Shown here: positions 1 through 6,274 of the stretch, one piece after another
Position numbering within the stretch: position 1 is the first letter of the stretch
How the letters are laid out: each line of letters begins with the position of its first letter
Source of the DNA: an uncultured Collinsella sp.
GTDB taxonomy: Bacteria; Actinomycetota; Coriobacteriia; Coriobacteriales; Coriobacteriaceae
Direction of reading: 5' to 3'
DNA length: 13,948 nucleotides
Assembly: GCA_900542635.1 (NCBI GenBank)
Contig: UQOJ01000055.1
Location: forward strand, 1-13,948
Notes under the pieces: generated by a model
Database searches by the model: none
What the model saw: only the letters and a program-made list of their open reading frames with translations
What the model was told of the DNA's origin: nothing
Translations under genes and position numbers: made by a program

Positions 1-48
1 TGCGGACCTCCAGTCCGGACCGCCCCGCGGTCCAACTTTCTGTCCGCA
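1..48 (+). other. Nested hairpins at the 3' end of an unidentified + strand transcript
   Basis: Bases 1-7 (TGCGGAC) pair perfectly with 42-48 (GTCCGCA). Inside them, 17-23 (GGACCGC) pair perfectly with 27-33 around a CCC loop. A terminator hairpin follows directly. This looks like the folded end of a transcript that starts left of the window: an RNA gene, a leader, or the 3' UTR of an unseen gene. The 7-bp closing stem recalls a tRNA acceptor, but 48 bases are too few and no T-arm is present. The identity is unknown because the window begins here. Confidence 0.45.
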
Positions 49-72
49 CCCCCAAACGGGGGCTGTTTTTTT
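49..72 (+). terminator. Rho-independent terminator, + strand
   Basis: CCCCC (49-53) pairs with GGGGG (58-62) around an AAAC loop, followed by CTG and seven T (66-72), with five more T at 75-79. It can only serve a + strand transcript entering from the left. Read on the minus strand the U-tract is on the wrong side, so it does not terminate tex. I see no clear terminator for tex within 73-167. Confidence 0.7.
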
Positions 73-167
73 GCTTTTTCGCCTCTGGGAGGCATCCGGA
101 ACAGCGGAATTTGCAGAATACTCGCGATTTTGCACATCGCTACAGGGGGTACCTTTGCTTTGGCGGT

Positions 168-2315
168 TTACTTGCCTTGCACCATGGTGAGCGAGATCTT
201 TTTGCGGTCGCGATCGACCTTCTCGACCCACACCTTGACCGTGTCACCGACGCGCACCACGTCGCTGGGGTGCTTGACGAAGCGGTTGGCCAGTTTGGAG
301 ATGTGCACGAGGCCGTCCTGGTGCACGCCCACGTCGACGAAGGCGCCAAAGTCGACGACGTTGCGCACTGTGCCCTTGAGCTCCATGCCGGACTCCAGGT
401 CGTCGATGGAAAGTGCTGAGCGGCTAAAGACCACCTCGGGCGCGTCGTCGCGCGGGTCGCGACCGGGCTTCTTGAGCTCGTTGACAATGTCGATGAGCGT
501 GAGGGTGCCGCAGTCCAGGTCGCTTGCCAGCGCCGAGATGCTGCCCAGGCGGCGCTCGATGTCGGGTACGCCGCCGCGGCTGAGCTCACTGGCTTTAACG
601 CCTGCGCGCTCCAGGACGGCCGTGGCTACCTCGTAGCTCTCGGGGTGGACGCTTGTCGCGTCGAGTGGGTTCTTGCCACCGCTGATGCGCAGGAAGCCCG
701 CGGCGTTGAGATATGCCTTGGGTCCCAGTTTGGGGACCTTCTTAAGCTGGCGGCGATCGGTAAAGGCACCGTTTTCCTCGCGGTAGGCCACGATATTCTT
801 GGCCACGCTCGGCGTGATGCCCGATACGTATCCCAGCAGGCTCGCGCTTGCGGTGTTGACGTCGACGCCTACGCGGTTGACGACGTCCTCCACCACGTGG
901 CCCAGAGTGCGCGAGAGCTCGGCCTGGTCAAGGTCGTGTTGGTACTGGCCAACGCCGATGGACTGGGGCGGAATCTTGACGAGCTCTGCCAGCGGGTCTT
1001 GCAGGCGACGGCCCAGGCTCATGGCGCCACGCACGGTGACGTCCAGGTCGGGATATTCCTGGCTGGCGAGCTCGGAGGCGGAGTACACCGACGCGCCGGC
1101 TTCGTTAACGATGGTGTAGCGAAGGCTGGGCGCCTGCTCGGCGATGAACTCCGAAACGACTTCCTCGGTCTCGCGGCTGGCGGTGCCGTTGCCGATGACG
1201 ATGGTGTTGACGCTGTCCTTCTTGACGAGGCGGGCGAGCTCGCGCTTGGTGCCGGCGACGTCGTGGCGCGGCTTGGTGGGGTAGACCACGCCGTGGTCGA
1301 GCAGCTTGCCGGTCTCGTCCATGACGGCGACCTTGCAGCCGGTGCGGTAGCCCGGATCGAGCGCGAGCACGCGGGCGCCACGGACGGGGCGTGCCGAGAG
1401 CAGGCCCTCGAGATTCTTGGCAAAGACGTTGATAGCCTCGGTCTGGGCGCGAACGGTGAGTTTGGCGCGGGCCTCGCGCTCCAGCGAGGGGGCCATGAGG
1501 CGCTTGTAGCCGTCGGCGATGGCGGCATCGAAGACGGGCGCGAATACGCCCTGGCGTCGGGGCCAACGGCTGCCGAGGCGTGCCGTGGCGGCGGCGCCGT
1601 CGACGTTCACGCGCACGCGGAGCTTGCCCTCGCGCTCGCCGCGGTCGATAGCCAGCACGCGGTGGTTGGGTATACGGCGCAGCGGCTCGTCAAAGTTGTA
1701 GTAGGGCTCGTAGGGGGTCTTCTCGGCGGGGTCTGTGGCTTCGACGACGATATCGGCGGTGTTCTGCGTAAAGGCGCGCAGGTCGGCGACGTTCTCGGGG
1801 TCCTCGGCCACCGTCTCGGCCACGATGTCCGCCGCCCCGGCGAGCGCCTTTTCGGGCGTGTCGAAGCCGGCGTCCTCGTTGACGTAGGCCGCGGCGGCAT
1901 CGAGCGCGCTGCCCTTGGCCGAGGCCTGCATGATGATCATGTTGGCAAGCGGCTCCAGGCCTGCCTCGCGGGCCTTCTGCGCGCGAGTCATGCGCTTTTT
2001 GCGGTAGGGCTTGTAGAGGTCCTCGACACGCTGGAGCTGCGTGGCCTCGCGAATTTGCTGCTCAAGCTCTGGCGTGAGTTTGCCCTGGGCGTCGATGAGC
2101 AGAATGACGTCCTCTTTGCGCTGCTCAAGATTGCGCAGGTAAGACAGACGCTCGTCGAGTGCGCGCAGGGCGACGTCGTCCATGCCGCCCGTGGCTTCTT
2201 TGCGGTAGCGCGAGATAAAGGGGATGGTGTTGCCCTCGTCGATGAGCTTGACGGCTGCCTCGATGTTGGCGGCCTTAAGGTTGAGCTCGCGGGTGAGCTG
2301 GGCGATAAGATCCAT
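168..2315 (-). CDS. tex: Tex family S1 RNA-binding protein (transcription accessory protein)
   Basis: Tex is a conserved cytoplasmic nucleic-acid-binding protein linked to transcription. Its exact biochemical role is unsettled. The 715-residue product has the family's usual length and domain order. The N-terminal helical region carries IPFISRYRKEATGG (31-44). The YqgF-like RNase H fold domain starts at VLALDPGYRTGCKVAV (316-331) and includes IGNGTASRETE (374-384). The helix-hairpin-helix region spans about 480-545 (VGVDVNTAS, then KVPKLGPKAY). A C-terminal S1 domain lies at about 643-712 (GTVRNVVDFGAFVDVG, then DGLVHISKL). I chose ATG 2313-2315 because AGGAG lies just upstream (about 2319-2323) and the protein then begins in the conserved helix. 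The open frame extends to 2447, but those extra 44 codons have no ribosome binding site and enter repeat A. The leader has a weak hairpin (2374-2380 with 2387-2393). No convincing -35/-10 was found. Tex is probably monocistronic. Confidence 0.96.
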   Translation of the reverse strand: MDLIAQLTRELNLKAANIEAAVKLIDEGNTIPFISRYRKEATGGMDDVALRALDERLSYLRNLEQRKEDVILLIDAQGKLTPELEQQIREATQLQRVEDLYKPYRKKRMTRAQKAREAGLEPLANMIIMQASAKGSALDAAAAYVNEDAGFDTPEKALAGAADIVAETVAEDPENVADLRAFTQNTADIVVEATDPAEKTPYEPYYNFDEPLRRIPNHRVLAIDRGEREGKLRVRVNVDGAAATARLGSRWPRRQGVFAPVFDAAIADGYKRLMAPSLEREARAKLTVRAQTEAINVFAKNLEGLLSARPVRGARVLALDPGYRTGCKVAVMDETGKLLDHGVVYPTKPRHDVAGTKRELARLVKKDSVNTIVIGNGTASRETEEVVSEFIAEQAPSLRYTIVNEAGASVYSASELASQEYPDLDVTVRGAMSLGRRLQDPLAELVKIPPQSIGVGQYQHDLDQAELSRTLGHVVEDVVNRVGVDVNTASASLLGYVSGITPSVAKNIVAYREENGAFTDRRQLKKVPKLGPKAYLNAAGFLRISGGKNPLDATSVHPESYEVATAVLERAGVKASELSRGGVPDIERRLGSISALASDLDCGTLTLIDIVNELKKPGRDPRDDAPEVVFSRSALSIDDLESGMELKGTVRNVVDFGAFVDVGVHQDGLVHISKLANRFVKHPSDVVRVGDTVKVWVEKVDRDRKKISLTMVQGK

Positions 2316-2399
2316 GGGACTCCTTGCGTTTAAGGTGCGTTTGCAGCACAGGGCTACCAAGGATACCACCCGTCCCAAAAGACTGTTTTTGGGGCCACG

Positions 2400-2557
2400 C
2401 CACGAAAACGGTCTATCTACTACGTTTGAACCGTATGGGTCGACCATCCCCCGGTTTTCCGAAAATACGCAAGCCGTCTACCTGCGGTTTTTATTTCGCG
2501 AAATTCTGTATGGTTAAGGGTGGTCGGTTAAACGTAGTAGATAGGCCCATTTCGTGG
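2400..2557 (-). repeat. 158-bp structured repeat, copy A
   Basis: The ends are a 28-bp imperfect inverted repeat (2400-2427 with 2530-2557, 25 of 28 complementary) sharing CTATCTACTACGTTT. An inner stem pairs CGACCA (2441-2446) with TGGTCG (2521-2526), continued by CCC with GGG after a bulged T. The core 2469-2513, read on the minus strand, matches 13024-13068 of copy B without gaps at 37 of 45 positions, at the same offset from the element start (base 45). Read in this orientation the element points toward tex, whose start codon is 84 bases beyond its end. No target-site duplication and no coding capacity are visible. It could be a MITE-like element, a structured RNA or a leader element. Confidence 0.75.
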
Positions 2558-2587
2558 CGAACGAATCAAGCCGAGGTGCAAAATAGC

Positions 2588-2608
2588 CCCCGCCCCAGAA
2601 AAATCATC
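2588..2608. repeat. 21-nt dispersed motif, copy 1
   Basis: CCCCG, then CCCC, then AGAAAAATCATC. The same 21 positions recur at 7178-7198 with two differences. This copy lies just beyond the terminator of the SDR/MFS/Gfo operon. Its function is unknown. Confidence 0.4.
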
Positions 2609-2615
2609 GGCAAGG

Positions 2616-2655
2616 TAGCAAAATGCCCCGCGGGCAGGAGGCTGCTCGCGGGGCA
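2616..2655 (-). terminator. Rho-independent terminator of the SDR-MFS-Gfo operon
   Basis: TGCCCCGCG (2624-2632) pairs perfectly with CGCGGGGCA (2647-2655). After one mismatch the stem continues as GCAG (2634-2637) with CTGC (2642-2645), leaving a four-base loop. On the minus strand the stem is followed by TTTTGCT (short U-tract at 2623-2620). It lies about 70 bases after the stop codon of the Gfo/Idh/MocA gene. Confidence 0.75.
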
Positions 2656-2676
2656 AAGAAGAGGGGCTTGTTGGTG

Positions 2677-2716
2677 GCGGGCCGAGGCGCTCGGCGGGGA
2701 GTTTGCCGCGGCCCGC
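2677..2716 (-). other. GC-rich 3' UTR hairpin
   Basis: GCGGGCCG (2677-2684) pairs perfectly with CGGCCCGC (2709-2716). It lies between the stop codon of the Gfo/Idh/MocA gene and the terminator. With no U-tract, it is more likely a 3' UTR stabilising fold than a second terminator. Confidence 0.4.
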
Positions 2717-2726
2717 TCTTAAGGCA

Positions 2727-3767
2727 TTACAGCTCGACGAGCTGGCCGGTCTCGGCGGCCTCCTTGATGGCGTTGAGAAGCGTGAGCGTCTTGACGTTAT
2801 CGGCGGGGGTCACGACGGGCTCGACCTCGCGGCGGACAACCTTCACAAAGTGCTTGAGCTGCATCTTGTGCGGCAGTGCCGGGTCGACGGCCGGAATCTC
2901 CATCTGCAGCGGCTTGTGCCAGTTAGAGGCGCCGTCGTAGGAGAACTGGTGCAGGCGGGGCAGCGACAGGGCGCCTTTAGTGCCGCCGATAAAGTAGGCG
3001 TCGGCGTCGAAGGGGCGGTACTGCGGATCCTCGCGAGCGGTTGCCTCCCAGTTCCAGGGGCTGGCGGTGGCGTCGGAGATGGTCATGCTTGCGAGCGCGC
3101 CATCGGCAAAACGGACGTTGACCACGGCGGAGTCCTCGGTCTCAAAACCGCGGGCGGCGCTGGACTGCATGCCCTGGACGGCGACGGGCTCGCCCAGCAG
3201 ATAGCGGAGCAGGTCGACGTCGTGCACCAGGTTGACCAGGATCGGGCCGGCACCCTTCTTGCGGCGCCACTCGACATCGAAATACTCGTCATTCTTATAG
3301 ATCATGTAGTGGAAGCTCGACACGGTGAGCTTGCCCAGCTCGCCAGACTCGATGATCTCCTTGGCCTTGTTGACGAAGGGGTTGTGGCGACGGTGCTGAC
3401 CCACGAGCACGGGCACGCCGGCGGTCTCGGCCTCGGCGGCGAAGGCCTGGGCATCCTCAAGATCGTTGGAGATCGGCTTTTCGACCAGCGGCACGATGTT
3501 GCGCTTCACAGCCTCGCGGGCAACGCCCAGGTGCAGGTCGTTGGGGGTGGCGATGATGACGGCCTCGGGCTTGACCTCGTCCATCATCTGGGCGGGATCG
3601 GTGTAAAACGGCACGCCGGCGGCCTCGGCCGTGGCACGGGCGCCCTCAAAGGCGTCGGCGATGGCGACGAGCTCGGCCTCGGGCTCCTCGGTGACAAAGC
3701 GGATGTGGTTGCGGCCCATGGCGCCGGCGCCGATAACGGCAATGCGGACGGGGTTGAGCTCAGACAT
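2727..3767 (-). CDS. Gfo/Idh/MocA family oxidoreductase
   Basis: A predicted cytoplasmic NAD(P)-dependent dehydrogenase of 346 residues, normal for the family, which oxidises sugars, polyols and related compounds. The N-terminal Rossmann fold shows IGAGAMGRNH (12-21) for dinucleotide binding and an acidic strand end at ADAF (37-40). The family EKP motif is at 96-98 (K97 is the catalytic/nicotinamide-contacting lysine). In the C-terminal domain, GAGPILVNLVHDVD (172-185) supplies H182 and D185. The Asp four residues before the His in inositol-dehydrogenase-type members is Val here (V178), followed by Asn. The ATG is preceded by AAGGAG about six bases upstream. It is the last gene of a leftward operon, 69 bases after the transporter gene and followed by a terminator. 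The substrate is unknown. Confidence 0.9.
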   Translation of the reverse strand: MSELNPVRIAVIGAGAMGRNHIRFVTEEPEAELVAIADAFEGARATAEAAGVPFYTDPAQMMDEVKPEAVIIATPNDLHLGVAREAVKRNIVPLVEKPISNDLEDAQAFAAEAETAGVPVLVGQHRRHNPFVNKAKEIIESGELGKLTVSSFHYMIYKNDEYFDVEWRRKKGAGPILVNLVHDVDLLRYLLGEPVAVQGMQSSAARGFETEDSAVVNVRFADGALASMTISDATASPWNWEATAREDPQYRPFDADAYFIGGTKGALSLPRLHQFSYDGASNWHKPLQMEIPAVDPALPHKMQLKHFVKVVRREVEPVVTPADNVKTLTLLNAIKEAAETGQLVEL

Positions 3768-3797
3768 TTCGACTCCTTAATACTGGTGACCGGTGGA

Positions 3798-3828
3798 ATG
3801 CGACAAAGGGGCTGTCCCTTTGCCGCAT
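3798..3828 (-). other. Intercistronic hairpin between the MFS and Gfo genes
   Basis: ATGCGACAAAGGG (3798-3810) pairs with CCCTTTGCCGCAT (3816-3828) around a GCTGT loop. That is 12 of 13 pairs, with the remaining position a G-U wobble in minus-strand RNA. No U-tract follows, so it should not fully terminate. It lies in the 69-base gap between two co-directional operon genes and could be an mRNA-processing or stability element. I recall similar GACAAAGGG/CCCTTTGTC palindromes as common between genes in Coriobacteriia, unverified. Confidence 0.6.
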
Positions 3829-3836
3829 CGGTAAAA

Positions 3837-5093
3837 CTAGGCGGACTTCTTCTTGCTGTCGGAGACCATCATGTAGACGGTGAGTACGACGGCGATGGCG
3901 GCGATCACAATGGCGCCGTAGAAGGACTGCTGATAGGCGGCGCTGCCGGCCTCGGCGTGATACAGCACGGCGGTGATGGGCTGGCTGATCCAGGTGGAAG
4001 CGGCATAGCCCAAAAACATGATGCCGTAGTTGACACCGATGTTGCTGGTACCAAAGGCGCCACCGGTGAGCGGCGGGTAGATGACGAGCAGGGCGCCAAA
4101 GCTAAAGCCGAGCAGGGCGAGCGCCACAAAGAACATGCTCTGCGTAAAGCTCATCGACATGATGACGAGTGCGACGATGGTGACGACAAGGCTGATGAGC
4201 AGCGACTTATAGGCGCCGAGCTTGTCGATGATCTGGCCAAAGGACAGACGGCCAACCAGGTTGGCGCAGGTGTTGACGGAGACGACCACGCCGCCGAGGG
4301 CGACGGCCGCGGCGCTCGTGGGGTCGGCGAAGAGCTGGACGGCGGCGATGGAGGCAACCTTGCCCACGAGCAGGGTGCCCGCGGTGGCGGCAAAGGCGAA
4401 GGTGATGATGAGGACCCAGAAGCGCGGGGTCTTGACCATCTCGCCTGGGGTGAGGTCACCGAAGGTGCCGGCGTGCGCGCCGCCCTTTGGGGCCTCGAAG
4501 CCCTCGGGCAGCCAACCGGCCTCGGGGGCCTTCAGGAACAGGGCGGAGGCGGCAATCGTCACAAAGAAGATGACGCCGAGCGCCTTAAGGGCGCCAAAGA
4601 TGCCCAGGCTCGGGATGAGCAGCGAGGCGAGCACCGGGGACAGCACGGCGGGACCGGCGGTCGAAGCGGCCAGGGTGATGCCGGAGGCGAGACCCTTCTT
4701 GTCGATGAACCACTTTTGACCGGTGGTGAGCGCCGGGTTGTAGCCCAGGCCGTTGCCGATGGCGGCGACGAGCGAGAACCACAGGTAGAACTGCCACGGC
4801 TCGGTGACGGTGCCGGACATGAACCAGCCCAGGCCGTAGCACACGGCGGCAGCGATCACGACGTTGCGCGGACCGATCTTGTCGGAGATGCGGCCGGCGA
4901 AGATGCCCGTCACGGCCATGATGGTCTGAAAGACCGGGAAAGCCCAGGTAAGGGCGCTCGACCACTCGGGGTAGACGGCGAGCAGGTTCTTGCTCACGAC
5001 GGAATACAGCGCGATGGAGCTGATGAAGAACATGGTGACGCACGCGGCGGAAAGCACGACGGCGCGACCCTTGTTGGAGTTGGTGGAAGCCAT
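3837..5093 (-). CDS. MFS transporter, OFA (oxalate/formate antiporter-like) family
   Basis: An inner-membrane major-facilitator protein of 418 residues, a usual length for 12 helices. The signature loop between helices 2 and 3 is GRISDKIGPRN (67-77), with a second-half counterpart GRLSFGQIIDKLGA. OFA-like features are the helix 4/5 region with KWFIDKKGLASGITLA (127-142) and a hydrophilic central loop (about 188-222) with EAGWLPEGF followed by TPRFWVL. OFA members import or exchange small mono- and dicarboxylates, but substrate cannot be read from sequence. The start ATG is preceded by a weak AAAGAG. It lies 66 bases downstream of the SDR gene and 69 upstream of the Gfo/Idh/MocA gene, so it most likely supplies or exports the compound those two dehydrogenases act on. 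Confidence 0.9.
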   Translation of the reverse strand: MASTNSNKGRAVVLSAACVTMFFISSIALYSVVSKNLLAVYPEWSSALTWAFPVFQTIMAVTGIFAGRISDKIGPRNVVIAAAVCYGLGWFMSGTVTEPWQFYLWFSLVAAIGNGLGYNPALTTGQKWFIDKKGLASGITLAASTAGPAVLSPVLASLLIPSLGIFGALKALGVIFFVTIAASALFLKAPEAGWLPEGFEAPKGGAHAGTFGDLTPGEMVKTPRFWVLIITFAFAATAGTLLVGKVASIAAVQLFADPTSAAAVALGGVVVSVNTCANLVGRLSFGQIIDKLGAYKSLLISLVVTIVALVIMSMSFTQSMFFVALALLGFSFGALLVIYPPLTGGAFGTSNIGVNYGIMFLGYAASTWISQPITAVLYHAEAGSAAYQQSFYGAIVIAAIAVVLTVYMMVSDSKKKSA

Positions 5094-5116
5094 TGGACTC
5101 TTTCTAATCGATACGG

Positions 5117-5147
5117 GGGAGGAGCGGGCGTGTCCGCGGGACCTCCC
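5117..5147 (-). other. Intercistronic hairpin between the SDR and MFS genes
   Basis: GGGAGG (5117-5122) pairs with CCTCCC (5142-5147), enclosing GCGG (5124-5127) with CCGC (5134-5137). It lies in the 66-base gap between stop and start codons of two operon genes, with no U-tract on the minus strand. It is possibly a differential mRNA stability element. Confidence 0.4.
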
Positions 5148-5159
5148 TGCCAGGTTGGT

Positions 5160-6041
5160 TTACTGGTCGGTCGGCTTGGCGACACCGGACTCATCGGACC
5201 AAAGCTCGACACCCTTGTTCTTAAGGTAGTTGTCGGCATAGGCGCGACGGCCGCCGGGCTTGGCGGTGAGGTCGCCCATCATGTTGGAGAAGCCGCCGTC
5301 GACCTTGATGGCATCGCCGGTGGTAAAGTCCGAGCGCTTGGACGCCAGGAACATGACGGCGTTGGCAATATCGCTGACCTCGCCGATGCGGCGCGTGGCG
5401 ATCAGACGGCTGCGGCTCTTTTCGACCTCGGGGTCGGCGTAGAAGTTGGCCGACATCGGGGTCTTAACGAAGCAGGGCTCGACGCAGTTGGAGCGGACGC
5501 CGTAGGGGCCCCACTCGGCGGCGAGCATCTTGGACATCATGTTGACGCCGGCCTTGGTGGAGCTGTACACGCCCGAGAACGTCTCGGGGGAGTGGCTGGC
5601 GACGGTCGAGATGTGCACCAGGCGGCCCTGGCCGGCCTTGATCATCTCGCGACCAAAGCGCTGCGAGGTGATGAAGTAGCCGGTGAGATTGACGTTGAGC
5701 ACCTGCTCCCAGTCGCTTAGCGGCAGGTCCTCCATGGCGGCGAAGCGCAGGATGCCGGCGGTGTTGACGAGGACGTCGACGCGACCGAAGTCGGCGATGG
5801 TGGCGTCGACAGCAGCCTGAACCTCGGCCTCGTCGGTGGCGTTCATCTTGAAACCCTCGGCGTGGATGCCAAACTCGGCAGCTAGGTCGGCGGCAGCGGC
5901 CTTGACCTTCTCCTCGTCCAGGTCGAGCATGACGACGTTGGCGCCATTGCGGGCGAACTCGCGGCAGATCTCGGCGCCCATACCGCCGAGCGCGCCAGTC
6001 ACGGCGCAGACATCGCCCTCGAGCTTAAGCCAATTGCTCAT
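5160..6041 (-). CDS. SDR family NAD(P)-dependent dehydrogenase
   Basis: A cytoplasmic short-chain dehydrogenase/reductase of 293 residues, about 40 longer than a classical SDR because of a charged C-terminal tail after KVDGGF. TGALGGMG (15-22) is the cofactor glycine motif. D40 at the end of strand 2 (VVMLD) suggests NAD(H) preference. NTAG is at 93-96, N118 fits the structural Asn, and Y159-x-x-x-K163 (YSSTK) is the catalytic pair. At the catalytic Ser position, 13 residues before Tyr, there is T146, with S145 beside it; some SDRs tolerate Thr there. A GGGAAG ribosome binding site precedes the ATG. It is the first gene of the SDR-MFS-Gfo operon and divergent from the LysR gene. The substrate is unknown; a hydroxy acid, polyol or sterol alcohol are all possible. 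Confidence 0.92.
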   Translation of the reverse strand: MSNWLKLEGDVCAVTGALGGMGAEICREFARNGANVVMLDLDEEKVKAAAADLAAEFGIHAEGFKMNATDEAEVQAAVDATIADFGRVDVLVNTAGILRFAAMEDLPLSDWEQVLNVNLTGYFITSQRFGREMIKAGQGRLVHISTVASHSPETFSGVYSSTKAGVNMMSKMLAAEWGPYGVRSNCVEPCFVKTPMSANFYADPEVEKSRSRLIATRRIGEVSDIANAVMFLASKRSDFTTGDAIKVDGGFSNMMGDLTAKPGGRRAYADNYLKNKGVELWSDESGVAKPTDQ

Positions 6042-6067
6042 AGGAACTTCCCTTCTTGTGCCTCCCG

Positions 6068-6094
6068 GTGGGTCGCTCCCATTAACCGACCCAC
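6068..6094 (-). promoter_or_regulatory. 5' UTR hairpin of the SDR operon
   Basis: GTGGGTCG (6068-6075) pairs perfectly with CGACCCAC (6087-6094) around an 11-base loop. It lies 27 bases upstream of the SDR start codon, inside the predicted leader. It could be an RNA fold or a protein-binding palindrome. No U-tract follows. Confidence 0.4.
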
Positions 6095-6120
6095 GTGGTT
6101 TTCGCTGGTTATCGTATGCT

Positions 6121-6145
6121 TTGCATTTGCGCAGGTGAATTGCAT
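6121..6145. promoter_or_regulatory. Candidate LysR-type regulator binding repeats
   Basis: TTGCAT occurs at 6121-6126 and again at 6140-6145, 19 bases apart (close to two helical turns). Nearby, TATGC (6115-6119) and ATGCGATGCA (6181-6190) add ATGC/GCAT half-sites. LysR regulators usually bind several such half-sites between divergent promoters. This is an inference from position and repetition only. Confidence 0.3.
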
Positions 6146-6172
6146 ATTTGTTAGAATAGCGTTAACCGTAGG

Positions 6173-6202
6173 TTTATACTATGCGATGCAGTTTATTCTC
6201 AA
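6173..6202 (-). promoter_or_regulatory. Candidate promoter of the SDR-MFS-Gfo operon
   Basis: On the minus strand, TTGAGA (6202-6197) is followed after 18 bases by TATAAA (6178-6173), giving a transcription start near 6166 and a leader of about 125 bases that contains the 6068-6094 hairpin. The match to the sigma-70 consensus is good and the position fits. The + strand promoter of the LysR gene is not clear. Confidence 0.5.
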
Positions 6203-6274
6203 TTGAGCTCGTGACCTGCGAAAACAACCCCCTGTGGCACCATGCGGTCACGGGCGCGAAAACGGGAGATTGAC

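Noticed and set aside
1..48. Possible tRNA from the 7-bp closing stem
   Set aside because: It is too short, with no T-arm, anticodon arm or CCA-proximal pattern on either strand.
645..2333. A 562-codon + strand open frame opposite tex
   Set aside because: It is antisense to a clear tex gene, has no domain, and shows a composition typical of reverse-strand shadow frames.
2316..2447. N-terminal extension of tex by 44 codons
   Set aside because: It has no ribosome binding site and overlaps the 158-bp repeat; the internal ATG at 2315 has AGGAG and starts the conserved sequence.
2400..2557. Retron msr/msd, integron attC or CRISPR-type element as an explanation for copies A and B
   Set aside because: No reverse transcriptase, integrase or cas gene is in the window, and there are no GTTRRRY-type core sites and no spacer array. 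It remains an unidentified structured repeat.
2703..5720. A 1005-codon open frame on the + strand opposite the Gfo and MFS genes and part of the SDR gene
   Set aside because: It runs antisense to well-supported genes, is rich in Gly, Asp, Val and His as expected for the complement of GC-biased codons, has no recognisable domain and no ribosome binding site. It crosses two intergenic hairpins by chance.
6242..6274. ATG 6242 as the LysR start
   Set aside because: It has no ribosome binding site; GTG 6275 has GGGAG at six bases and gives the usual LysR N-terminus.
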